DNA of 64,000 nt, taken from Herbiconiux sp. L3-i23. GTDB lineage: Bacteria; Actinomycetota; Actinomycetes; Actinomycetales; Microbacteriaceae. The position numbers were made by a program, and so were the translations under genes. The notes beneath the pieces are model-generated. The model saw nothing but the letters and a program-made list of their open reading frames with translations, did not search any database and was not told where the DNA came from. The stretch lies in NCBI RefSeq assembly GCF_023734115.1, contig NZ_AP025737.1, positions 558,001-622,000 on the forward strand, written 5' to 3'. Shown one piece after another: positions 56,510-64,000 of this stretch (within the stretch, counting starts at the first letter, position 1; each line of letters begins with the position of its first letter).

Positions 56510-56628
56510 TAGACTCACCCCAGCGAAGGGGAGTATCCCGTCTCGCTGTGATCGTCAGCACGGGCCTCGAGGATGCGGCCCCGGTCACGGCGTCACCGCA
56601 TCGCGGTGGGGGAGAGACTTTCGGTCAT
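56510..56628 (+). promoter_or_regulatory. yybP-ykoY manganese riboswitch with its promoter
   Basis: TAGACT (56510-56515) is a -10 box that starts the RNA near 56521. The leader carries the class consensus: GCGAAGGGGAGTATCCC at the 5' side, TGATCGTCAGCACGGG in the first internal loop, a variable GC-rich arm, and GGGGAGAGACTTTCGGTC closing P1 (CGAAGG with CTTTCG). This aptamer class binds Mn2+ and precedes manganese-homeostasis genes such as TerC-family exporters, exactly the gene that follows. Confidence 0.85.
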
Positions 56629-56656
56629 CCCGCATGCCCACGACCGAAGGACGCCC

Positions 56657-57691
56657 GTGTCTGATCTTGAGATCCCGCTCTGGTTCGAGATCGGCTCGTA
56701 CGTCGTCCTCGGTCTGATCCTGCTGACCGACCTCGTCATCGCCTACCGCCGCCCGCATGTGCCGTCGACGCGCGAGTCTGCGCTCTGGGTGATCTTCTAC
56801 GTGGCGCTCGCCCTCGTCTTCGCGGGGCTGATGCTCGCGCTCGGCGACGCGGAGCACGCCGGCCAGTTCATCGCCGGTTGGCTGACCGAGTACAGCCTCA
56901 GCATCGACAACCTGTTCGTCTTCGTCATCATCATGGCGAGCTTCAAAGTGCCGAGGAAGTACCAGCAGGAGATCCTGATGGTCGGGATCATCCTCGCGCT
57001 GGTCTTCCGCGGCATTTTCATCCTGCTGGGTGCCGCGATCATCGAGAACTTCAGCGCGATCTTCTACCTCTTCGGACTGTTCCTCATCTACACGGCGTAC
57101 ACGCAGGCGTTCGGCAAGGACCACAACGAGGAGAACGAGAGCCGCATCATCGGCTTCCTCCGGAAGCGGATCCGCATCACCGACGAGTTCGACGGCAACA
57201 AGATCCGCACCGTCATCGACGGCAAGAAGACGTTCACGCCGATCCTGCTGGTCTTCATCGCGATCGGATCGACGGACATCCTGTTCGCGCTCGACTCGAT
57301 CCCCGCGATTTTCGGCATCACGACGAGTCCGTTCATCGTGTTCACCGCCAACATCTTCGCCCTGATGGGGCTCCGGCAGCTCTACTTCCTGCTCGGCGAC
57401 CTCATCGACCGTCTCGTCTACCTCAAGTACGGGATCGCGTTCATCCTCGCCTTCATCGGCGTGAAGCTGTTCCTCCACGCCCTGCACGAGAACGAACTGC
57501 CCTTCATCAACGGCGGCGAGCACGTCGAGTGGGCTCCCGACATCGACACCTTCGCCTCACTCGCGGTGATCGTGGCGTCGATGGCCGTCGCGACGATCGC
57601 AAGCCTCATCAAGATGAAGCGCGACCCGAACCTCCCCGACCCGAAGGACGCGCTGAAGCCCCGCACCGACGAGGACGCCGAAACGAAGTAA
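56657..57691 (+). CDS. TerC-family membrane protein (probable Mn2+ exporter)
   Basis: A 344-aa integral membrane protein with about eight helices and the two acidic TerC motifs, SLSIDNLFVFVIIMASF and SDT-type AIGSTDILFALDSIPAIFG. A charged cytosolic loop (KDHNEENESRIIGFLRKRIR) and tail are present. TerC/Alx/MeeF-type proteins export manganese, in some bacteria to metallate exoenzymes. GTG 56657 follows GAAGGA. The riboswitch directly upstream predicts induction by Mn2+. Confidence 0.92.
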   Translation: MSDLEIPLWFEIGSYVVLGLILLTDLVIAYRRPHVPSTRESALWVIFYVALALVFAGLMLALGDAEHAGQFIAGWLTEYSLSIDNLFVFVIIMASFKVPRKYQQEILMVGIILALVFRGIFILLGAAIIENFSAIFYLFGLFLIYTAYTQAFGKDHNEENESRIIGFLRKRIRITDEFDGNKIRTVIDGKKTFTPILLVFIAIGSTDILFALDSIPAIFGITTSPFIVFTANIFALMGLRQLYFLLGDLIDRLVYLKYGIAFILAFIGVKLFLHALHENELPFINGGEHVEWAPDIDTFASLAVIVASMAVATIASLIKMKRDPNLPDPKDALKPRTDEDAETK

Positions 57692-57802
57692 CGCCCGCAC
57701 CCCTGGTCGCTGAGGAGGCCGGCCAGGGCCGTCGCGATGCGACCCGACCCGACTGCCCCCGCTCGCACCGTGCCCGGCGAAGCGAGACGAGGGCCCGCGG
57801 GC

Positions 57803-58414
57803 TCAGGAGAACCGGAACGACTCCAGCGCCGTGCTGATCGCCGAGACGACCATGACGAGCACGATGCTCGTCGTGATGACACTGCCCGCGATGTAGACCC
57901 ACAGCGGGGCCATCCCGGCGCCCACCCGGCGGCGGAGGACGACCGCCCGGCCGATCGCGTAGACGAGGCTCGACAGTAGCGCCCACGCCCAGTGGAACGG
58001 CTGCACGACGCCGAGCTTCTGCAGCCGGTCGCGGTCGAGGTAGGCGAGGAGCACCGAGCCCGCATAGAAGAGGAAGCTGAGGCTCGAGGCGGCGAGGTAG
58101 CCCGGCGTGTAGATGGCGAACGGGTTGCTCGGCTGTTCCAGCGCGGCGCGCATCACGCCGCCGAAGTCCATGATGAGCAGCTGCACGAGCGTCAGCAGCG
58201 GAATGATCGAGAAGATCCAGATGAAGGCGCTGTCGTACTTCGTCCCCGCGGGGAGCTCCGGCTGGATCGGGCGCCCATCGGGGCCGACCGGGGTCGTCCA
58301 CGCCGACCCTTCGAGGGTCTCGGTCCACTTCGTGCCGTCCCACCAGCGGCGGGATGCGCCGCCCTGAGGGTCGGGGTAGAAGCCGGGCGGGGTGGGCTGC
58401 TCTGCGCTCGTCAC
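57803..58414 (-). CDS. DUF2510-domain membrane protein
   Basis: A 203-aa protein: an N-terminal DUF2510 motif (PGFYPDPQGGASRRWWDG, then TKWTE), a short linker and four transmembrane helices (AFIWIFSIIPLLTLVQLLIM; YLAASSLSFLFYAGSVLLAY; two more to the C-terminus). The GTG start at 58414 has TACGCT 6 nt upstream on the minus strand (leaderless). The function of DUF2510 is unknown. It diverges from the PP2C operon. Confidence 0.83.
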   Translation of the reverse strand: MTSAEQPTPPGFYPDPQGGASRRWWDGTKWTETLEGSAWTTPVGPDGRPIQPELPAGTKYDSAFIWIFSIIPLLTLVQLLIMDFGGVMRAALEQPSNPFAIYTPGYLAASSLSFLFYAGSVLLAYLDRDRLQKLGVVQPFHWAWALLSSLVYAIGRAVVLRRRVGAGMAPLWVYIAGSVITTSIVLVMVVSAISTALESFRFS

Positions 58415-58549
58415 GCGCTGAGCGTAGCGAAGCGGGTCGTGCCGCGGCCAGAAGTGGTCGGAATCGGTCCAGGGGGCGGAAGACCGCCGCTTCGCGGATC
58501 CCGACCGGTGGAAGGTACGGTGTATCCCAGGAACGAAGGGGGTTCGTCG

Positions 58550-59368
58550 ATGACCGACCCGGTCGATCTCGGCGGATTCGCCGCGAAGATCACGGTTGCG
58601 GGCGCGTCGCACGTGGGCGCGGTGCGCACGCGCAACGAGGACTCCTACCTCGCCCGCCACCCGTTCGCCGTCGTCGCCGACGGCATGGGCGGGCACTCGC
58701 ACGGCGAGCGGGCGAGTCGCTGCATCATCGACGCGCTCTCCGCCATCGACGAGACCGAGCTGCCGAGCGTGGACGACGTCATCGCGGCGATCGGCGCTGC
58801 GAACACTGAACTCATCGTCTCGGCCGACGAGGGCACCGTGTCGGGCAGCACCGTCTCCGGGGTCGCCCTGGTGCGGCCGAACCCCACCGACAAGCCGCAC
58901 TGGATGGTCTTCAACGTCGGCGACTCCCGCGTCTACCGCTTCGACGGGCGCCACCTCGAACAGGTCAGCGTCGATCACTCCGTCGTGCAGGAACTCGTCG
59001 AGCTCGGCCACATCACGCCCGAGGCAGCCGCCGTGCACCCCGACCGCAACGTCATCACCCGTGCCGTCGGCTCCGACCCCGCACTCGACATCGACGTCTG
59101 GCTGCTGCCCGCCGACAGCCCGCAGACCTTCCTCGTCTGCTCCGACGGGCTCACCAAAGAACTCGACGACGACTTCATCGCCGACGTCCTCGCCTCCCAC
59201 GATGCCGACGCGTCAGGGGTCGTCGACGCGCTCGTCGCCGCGGCGCTCGCCGTCGGCGGCCACGACAACATCACCGCGGTGCTGTTCGAGTACATCCCGG
59301 ACGAGACCGGCGACGACGTGACCGCGACGAGGCAGCCGGTGCTCGAAGACACCCGCCCGAGAGGATGA
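58550..59368 (+). CDS. PP2C-family Ser/Thr protein phosphatase
   Basis: A 272-aa cytosolic metal-dependent phosphatase with all PP2C blocks: VRTRNEDSYLA, VVADGMGGHSHG, NVGDSRVYRFDG, VCSDGLTKELDDD and GGHDNITAVLFEY. Start ATG 58550. It is the first gene of an operon with an FHA protein, a membrane kinase and a second FHA-like protein; each junction is a four-base overlap. It most likely reverses the phosphorylation made by the kinase two genes on. Confidence 0.93.
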   Translation: MTDPVDLGGFAAKITVAGASHVGAVRTRNEDSYLARHPFAVVADGMGGHSHGERASRCIIDALSAIDETELPSVDDVIAAIGAANTELIVSADEGTVSGSTVSGVALVRPNPTDKPHWMVFNVGDSRVYRFDGRHLEQVSVDHSVVQELVELGHITPEAAAVHPDRNVITRAVGSDPALDIDVWLLPADSPQTFLVCSDGLTKELDDDFIADVLASHDADASGVVDALVAAALAVGGHDNITAVLFEYIPDETGDDVTATRQPVLEDTRPRG

Positions 59369-60654
59369 CCGCCCACGTGAGTGCGCAGTACACGCCCGCC
59401 GCATCCGGCTGGGTCGCCGTCGTCAGCGGCTCCCGGGCCGTGCTCCTCGAGGCGGGGGATCCGGAGCGGATCGAGCCGCTGCTCGTCGCGCTCGACGCCG
59501 CCGAACCGGTGAGCGCGGTCCTCGACCTGCTGATGCGCGACGGGCTCGGTGCGATGCCCGCCTTCGGATTCGCGGCCCTCGACGACGGCGCCGCCCGCGT
59601 CCTCGTGCGCGGCGAGGTCAGCGCGACCCTCGGCGACGACGAGTACCGCGGCAGCGACTACTCGACATGGGGCGAGCACCGCGCGGCGGGTACCGACACG
59701 GTGGTGCTCGCCGTGGGTGCCGACCACTTCGCCGTCTCCCTTCCGCTCGGGCGCGGCGCCGCGTTCGCGACGACGCTCCGCCTCGGAGTCTCGTCGGCGA
59801 GCGAGCAGCCGCCGGTCGCTGCGGGCGCGCCGCCGGCAGCGGAGACGCCTGCCTCTCCGATCGTGCCGCCGGTGGCGGAGTCCCCGACTCCCGCCGTCCC
59901 CGAGCCCGAGGAGTCGAGCGCGCCGACCCGCATTTCGTCCCCACCCGTGGTGGCAGCTCCGTCGCCCTCCTCCGCGCCGGTGACCGCGCCGACGAGCATC
60001 CCCGAGCAGACCATGGTGGAGTTCACCCTCGCCGACGCCGACCCGGGGTACTCGCACCTCTTCGAAGAGACGATCGTGCGACCGATCGAGCACGCCGCCG
60101 TCCGCGACGACGAGGCCGCCGACGAGGTGGCCGCGCCCGCGATCGCTGCGCCGGTCGCCGATGTCCCCACTTCGGCCACCGCTTCCGCGTACGAGGAGCA
60201 CGACGGCATGACCATCGTGAGCGGCGATCTCGCCGCCCTGCGCGCTGCGGCCCCGCCCCCGCAGACGGCTCCCATCCCCCCGTCGCCGACGAGCGCCGCG
60301 CCGGCCGTACCCGAACTGCGCTTCTCCACCGGACTCACCGAGACGCTGACCGCGCCGATCATCATCGGCCGCTCGCCCTCCACCGGCAAGGTCTCCGCCG
60401 GTCGGGTGCCGCGACTCGTCACGATCACCGACGACCCGGATCTGTCGCGCTCGCACGTGCAGATCGAGATGCAGGGCGACGCGGTCGTCGTCACCGACCT
60501 GCACTCGCGCAACGGCACGACCGTGGCGCTGCCCGGCCGCGCCGCCGAACGCCTCCGAGGGGGAGTGCCCACCACCGTGATCGACATGACCGTCATCGAC
60601 CTCGGCGGCGGGCTCACCATCCAGGTCCGCGAACCGCAGGGTCCCGCCGCATGA
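59365..60654 (+). CDS. FHA-domain protein with Pro/Ala/Thr-rich linker
   Basis: A 429-aa protein. Residues 1-140 are an uncharacterised alpha/beta domain (GWVAVVSGSRAVLLEAGDP...). Residues ~145-315 are a disordered Pro/Ala-rich linker with spaced Thr motifs: EQTMVEF (Thr216), EETIVRP (Thr236) and DGMTIVS (Thr283). A C-terminal FHA domain spans ~319-423: IIIGRSP (Arg336), LSRSHVQIE and SRNGTTV, all key phospho-Thr-binding residues present. It overlaps PP2C and the kinase by four bases each. A likely phosphorylation-dependent adaptor of the kinase. Confidence 0.88.
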   Translation: MTAHVSAQYTPAASGWVAVVSGSRAVLLEAGDPERIEPLLVALDAAEPVSAVLDLLMRDGLGAMPAFGFAALDDGAARVLVRGEVSATLGDDEYRGSDYSTWGEHRAAGTDTVVLAVGADHFAVSLPLGRGAAFATTLRLGVSSASEQPPVAAGAPPAAETPASPIVPPVAESPTPAVPEPEESSAPTRISSPPVVAAPSPSSAPVTAPTSIPEQTMVEFTLADADPGYSHLFEETIVRPIEHAAVRDDEAADEVAAPAIAAPVADVPTSATASAYEEHDGMTIVSGDLAALRAAAPPPQTAPIPPSPTSAAPAVPELRFSTGLTETLTAPIIIGRSPSTGKVSAGRVPRLVTITDDPDLSRSHVQIEMQGDAVVVTDLHSRNGTTVALPGRAAERLRGGVPTTVIDMTVIDLGGGLTIQVREPQGPAA

Positions 60655-62306
60655 GACGCGCCCCATCGACCCCGCCCGAGCTGCGGGGCTACCGCTACCT
60701 GCGGCCTCTCGGCGCCGGCGGGTTCTCCGACGTGTTCCTCTACGAGCAGGCGTTACCCCGGCGCAACGTCGCCGTGAAGGTGCTGCTCACCGACGAGCTG
60801 AATCAGTCGAGCCGCGACGCCTTCGTCGCCGAGGCCAACCTGATGGCCCAGCTCTCGGCGCACCCGTACATCGTCACCATCCACCACGCCGACGTGACCC
60901 CCGACGACCGGCCGTACTTCGTCATGGAGTACTGCTCGGGCGCGAGCCTCGGCGAGCGCTACAAGTCCGAGCGCTTCGAGGTCGCCGACGTGCTGCGCAT
61001 CGGCGTCCGCCTCGTCGGTGCCGTTGCGACGGCTCACGCGTCGGGCATCCTGCACCGCGACATCAAGCCCGGCAACGTGCTCACCAACGACTACGGGTGG
61101 CCGGCGCTCACCGACTTCGGCATCGCGTCGACCCTCGACGAGCTTCCGGTGCACACGACGACCAGCACCCGCGATCTCGACCTCGCCACCACGGGCACCG
61201 CCGCTCAGTCCGTCGGGCTCAGCGTGCCGTGGTCCCCGGCCGAGATGTTCGAGGACGACCCCGACCCGGATGTGCGCTCCGACGTCTTCTCGCTGGCGGC
61301 GACCCTGCACACCCTGCTCGCCGGGCGCACCCCCTTCGAGATTCCGGGACGCTCGAACGGCACACTCGACCTCATCGGACGCATCGAACGGGGAGCCATC
61401 ACCCCGCTCGGGCGCGACGACGTGCCGCGCTCGCTCGTCGCGGTGCTGCAGAAGGGCATGGCGCTGCGCCGCGAGGACCGTTTCGCGAACGCCGTCGAGT
61501 TCGGGCGCGCCCTGCAACGGGTCGAGCTGGAGCTCGGCTACGCGCCCACCACCATCGAGGTGCCGAACCTCGAAAGCGTCAAGGCGCCCGTCGCCGACGC
61601 GAGCTCCGCCGAAGAGACCCACGTGCGCTCCGTGTCGACGATCGAGGCGCAGCCGGTCACCCCGTCGGCGCCCGCTCCCGAGTCGCAGGAGACCCGGGTG
61701 CGCGAGGTGAAGACCGTCGACCCGGCGCCCGACGCGGCGTCCATCGAGGACCGCACCCTGCTGCGCTCGGGCAAGCCCGCCCGCGATGAGGTCGGTCACG
61801 ACACCACGAGGCGCCCGGTTCCGCGCGAGACGACGGAGACACTGCCCGGTTCTCCGGAACCGCAGCCTGTCGCGCCGGCCCCCCGTCGTTCGAGAGGTCG
61901 CGCCTTCGCGCTCATCGGCGGCATCGCCGCTGTCGTCCTCGTCGGGGGAGCGGTGGCCACCGCGGTCGCCCTCACCGGGACACCGGAGCCGCAGCCGACC
62001 GAGACCTCGTCGACCGGCGACGAACCGGCCGACGCGATCGTCGGCGGCGCGGTTCCCGCGCCGACCGACGGCGTCTTCGAGCGCACGCCCGACGGCACAT
62101 CGGTCGTGTTCCGGTGGATGAACCCGTCCCCGCAGGAGGGCGACAGCTTCCGCTGGTGGCGCTCCGAGCAGCCCGGCAGCACGAACCCTGCGACGGAGAG
62201 CGTCGCCACGGTCGGACCTGTCGACCCCGCGCAGCGGGTGTGCATCTCGGTCGCCGTGCTGCGCGGCGGCAAGACCGGCGACCCGCTCGAGGTGTGCACG
62301 TCGTGA
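60651..62306 (+). CDS. Membrane Ser/Thr protein kinase (PknB-like) with extracytoplasmic beta domain
   Basis: A 551-aa kinase. Glycine loop GAGGFSDVF (21-29), Lys43 (VAVKVLL), HRDIKPGNVL with Asp137 and Asn142, and DFG Asp155 show an active Hanks-type domain (~12-290). The activation segment is long and Thr-rich (TTTSTRDLDLATTG). A juxtamembrane linker repeats ETxVR motifs (Thr323, Thr348) and DRTLLR (Thr369). A helix at ~417-442 leads to a short extracytoplasmic domain (SVVFRWMNPSPQEGDSFRWW), fibronectin-like rather than PASTA. It overlaps the flanking FHA genes by four bases. Confidence 0.92.
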   Translation: MRRAPSTPPELRGYRYLRPLGAGGFSDVFLYEQALPRRNVAVKVLLTDELNQSSRDAFVAEANLMAQLSAHPYIVTIHHADVTPDDRPYFVMEYCSGASLGERYKSERFEVADVLRIGVRLVGAVATAHASGILHRDIKPGNVLTNDYGWPALTDFGIASTLDELPVHTTTSTRDLDLATTGTAAQSVGLSVPWSPAEMFEDDPDPDVRSDVFSLAATLHTLLAGRTPFEIPGRSNGTLDLIGRIERGAITPLGRDDVPRSLVAVLQKGMALRREDRFANAVEFGRALQRVELELGYAPTTIEVPNLESVKAPVADASSAEETHVRSVSTIEAQPVTPSAPAPESQETRVREVKTVDPAPDAASIEDRTLLRSGKPARDEVGHDTTRRPVPRETTETLPGSPEPQPVAPAPRRSRGRAFALIGGIAAVVLVGGAVATAVALTGTPEPQPTETSSTGDEPADAIVGGAVPAPTDGVFERTPDGTSVVFRWMNPSPQEGDSFRWWRSEQPGSTNPATESVATVGPVDPAQRVCISVAVLRGGKTGDPLEVCTS

Positions 62307-63010
62307 CCCCGCTCAAGGTCGAGTTCTGCGGCGAGTGGTTCGACGTCGACGGCGAGTTCGGCATCGGCCGCGAAGCCGAGCTGACCATCGACGACAACCC
62401 GTACCTTCACCGCCGGTTCCTCATCCTCCGGCACGAGTACGGCATGTGGTGGCTCGTCAACGCGGGTAACCTGCTGTCGGCGACGGTCACCGACGCGTCG
62501 GGGCTCGTGCAGGCCTGGCTCGCCCCGGGGGCGAAGCTGCCGCTGGTGTTCCCGGTGATGCACGTCATGTTCACCGCCGGGTCGACGACCTACGACTTCA
62601 CCATCCACGCCGCCGAGGACTACTTCGCGACCGCCGCGACCGCGACGGAGGCCGGAGGATCGACGACGATCATCCCCGTGCACCTCACGCGCACCCAGCG
62701 GCAGCTCGTCGTCGCCCTCGCCGAGCACGTCCTCACTCAGAGCGTTCCCGGGCGGGGGACCGTGCCGAGCTCGGCCGAGGCCGCCGCGCGTCTGGGGTGG
62801 AGCATGACGACGTTCAACCGCAAGCTCGACAACGTGTGCGAGAAGCTCGACCGGCTGGGGGTGCAAGGCCTGCGCGGGGGACGCGGCAAGCTCGCGACCA
62901 GTCGCCGGGCCCGCCTCGTCGAGTACGCGGTCGCGACGAGACTCGTGGGCGCCGAAGATCTGCCGATCCTCGACGAGGCGCCGAGCGATGGGGAGTCCTC
63001 CCCGTCGTAA
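62303..63010 (+). CDS. FHA-like / helix-turn-helix protein, possible regulator of the kinase operon
   Basis: A 235-aa cytosolic protein. Residues ~1-110 look like a degenerate FHA fold (FGIGREAELTIDDNPYLHRR; the normal Ser of SxxH is absent). Residues ~125-205 resemble a helix-turn-helix (LTRTQRQLVVALAEHVL; SSAEAAARLGWSMTTFNRKL) with a basic tail. The GTG at 62303 overlaps the kinase stop. It could turn phospho-signals into transcription; this is inference. Confidence 0.72.
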   Translation: MTPLKVEFCGEWFDVDGEFGIGREAELTIDDNPYLHRRFLILRHEYGMWWLVNAGNLLSATVTDASGLVQAWLAPGAKLPLVFPVMHVMFTAGSTTYDFTIHAAEDYFATAATATEAGGSTTIIPVHLTRTQRQLVVALAEHVLTQSVPGRGTVPSSAEAAARLGWSMTTFNRKLDNVCEKLDRLGVQGLRGGRGKLATSRRARLVEYAVATRLVGAEDLPILDEAPSDGESSPS

Positions 63011-63096
63011 CGCGACAGGAGCATTGCGTAAAGTAATCGAGACTCCGGCAGCGGGGTTCGTGTGATGAATAGGTCGAAGCAGCGGGGTGACGACGG

Positions 63097-64000
63097 ATGC
63101 GAGTGACGGCATGGCTGCGCGAGCGCAAGACGCTGGCGTCCACCCTCACCCTCGCGATCCTCGCGGGAGTCCCCGTCACCTTCGCGGTGCTGCACCAGGG
63201 ATTCCCGGTCACCGACGCCGACCTCGTCTCCCGCGACGTCTGGGTCACCAACGGTGAACGTCTGCTCGCCGGTCGACTGAACCGTCAGATCGAAGAGCTG
63301 AACGGCGCCGTCGAGACCTCGAGCAGGTCGATCGATGTGTTCCAGGAGGGCGGCGACGTCTTCCTCACCGACGCCGACGCGTCCACCGTCGAACGCGTCG
63401 ACCCCGCGTTCACGACCCTCGTGCAGAAGGCCGACCTGCCGCCCGGCGCCGTCGTCGCGTTCGGGGGCAAGACGCTCGCCGTGCTCGATCCCGCCGACGG
63501 GCGCGCGTGGGCGGTCGACGTCACCAACGAGCTCGCCTTCGACCCCGTCGCGACCGAACCCGACGTCGAAGCGGGCGCCGAGGCGAGCATCACCGTCACC
63601 GACAAAGGCGCGCTCTTCGTCGCGTCGCCCGAGAACGACACCCTCATCTCGCTCGAGTCGCCTGGGGCGGCGCCGGTCGTGACCCCGCTCGACCTCGACG
63701 GCGCCGTGCAGGCCACGACGGTCGGCGACGAACCCGTCTTGTTCGACGCGAACTCGAACGAGGTCATCCGCCGCGACGGCGGACGCGTCACCCTCCCCGA
63801 GCAGGGGCTCGCCATCCAGCAGTCCGGTCCCGAGAACGACAGCGTCCTCGTCGCCGGTGAGAGCTCGCTGCTCCGAGTACCGCTCGGCGGCGGCGACGTC
63901 GTGAGCCTCGACGCGCAGGTCGGCGCACCCGCGACAAGCGAGGGGCAGGTCGCACCCCCGGTGTGGCTCGACGGTTGCGCGCACGCCGCATGGGCCGACT
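63097..64000 (+). CDS. Large surface protein, N-terminal part (cut by window edge)
   Basis: Open from ATG 63097 to the window end (301 codons). A basic start (MRVTAWLRERKTLAS) precedes one hydrophobic segment (TLTLAILAGVPVTFAVL), then an extracytoplasmic domain with repeated strands of beta-propeller style (GALFVASPENDTLISLES; PVLFDANSNEVIRRDGG). In related actinobacteria this position next to FHA/kinase genes is held by very long Ig-like or fibronectin-III proteins; that cannot be confirmed here. It is a plausible substrate or effector of the kinase operon. Confidence 0.7.
   Translation, partial: MRVTAWLRERKTLASTLTLAILAGVPVTFAVLHQGFPVTDADLVSRDVWVTNGERLLAGRLNRQIEELNGAVETSSRSIDVFQEGGDVFLTDADASTVERVDPAFTTLVQKADLPPGAVVAFGGKTLAVLDPADGRAWAVDVTNELAFDPVATEPDVEAGAEASITVTDKGALFVASPENDTLISLESPGAAPVVTPLDLDGAVQATTVGDEPVLFDANSNEVIRRDGGRVTLPEQGLAIQQSGPENDSVLVAGESSLLRVPLGGGDVVSLDAQVGAPATSEGQVAPPVWLDGCAHAAWAD

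Noticed and set aside
56585-57523. 312-codon minus-strand frame opposite terC
   Set aside because: Asp/Glu/Arg-rich antisense shadow; the plus strand carries a riboswitch and a membrane protein with clear family motifs.

Overview
The window is high-GC, actinobacterial DNA. Near-universal G/C third codon positions, DUF222/HNH, DUF2510 and DUF6458 genes, many leaderless-looking starts and FHA/kinase/PP2C signalling all fit a Microbacteriaceae-like soil or plant actinobacterium. I cannot name the genus from sequence alone.

Layout. 0-6.4 kb: the 5' end of a formylglycine-generating-enzyme-like gene, trehalose synthesis (otsA-otsB), then a coupled pair of surface genes: a membrane-anchored cohesin-like protein and a secreted amidase with a dockerin module. 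6.4-9.1 kb: a small membrane protein and a DrrAB-type ABC exporter bracketed by two copies of a ~90-bp repeat with terminal inverted repeats. 9.1-14.5 kb: branched-chain amino-acid synthesis (ilvD, ilvB-ilvN-ilvC). 14.5-16.6 kb: an SGNH hydrolase, two small membrane proteins and a DoxX-like protein. 16.7-22.6 kb: phosphoketolase with pta-ackA, a short route from sugar phosphates to acetyl phosphate, acetyl-CoA and acetate. 22.7-29 kb: serA, a 0.65-kb palindromic repeat cluster, a DUF6458 protein, zwf diverging from leuB-ilvE. 29-34.4 kb: a ROK repressor diverging from a four-gene sugar or polyol catabolic operon, with a palindrome between them. 34.5-36.5 kb: a TetR regulator diverging from a macrolide-type glycosyltransferase. 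36.7-40.5 kb: FAH-family hydrolase, GDPD, gltX, repeats and tRNA-Gln(CTG). 40.5-43 kb: a two-component system diverging from a VanY-like D,D-carboxypeptidase. 43-52.5 kb: GNAT, DUF222/HNH, alcohol dehydrogenase, luxS-mtnN, MBL-fold hydrolase, small membrane proteins, a CopB-type ATPase behind a CsoR-like operator, a lipid kinase and tRNA-Glu(CTC). 52.5-57.7 kb: repeats, an APH-like kinase and a nucleotidyltransferase, LtrA, and a TerC exporter behind a yybP-ykoY (manganese) riboswitch. 57.8-64 kb: a DUF2510 protein and a tightly coupled PP2C-FHA-Ser/Thr kinase-FHA/HTH operon running into a large surface protein cut by the window edge.

Themes. Central carbon (trehalose, Zwf, phosphoketolase, Pta-AckA) and BCAA/serine synthesis form the housekeeping core. 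Accessory modules (cohesin/dockerin amidase, DrrAB, TetR-glycosyltransferase, VanY, APH/NT, metal transport) sit between them, often bordered by a dispersed palindromic repeat. At many genes a TAnnnT -10 box lies 6-8 nt before the start codon, implying leaderless mRNAs. The most unusual items are the cohesin-dockerin pair and the kinase/FHA operon, whose proteins share a repeated Thr motif.
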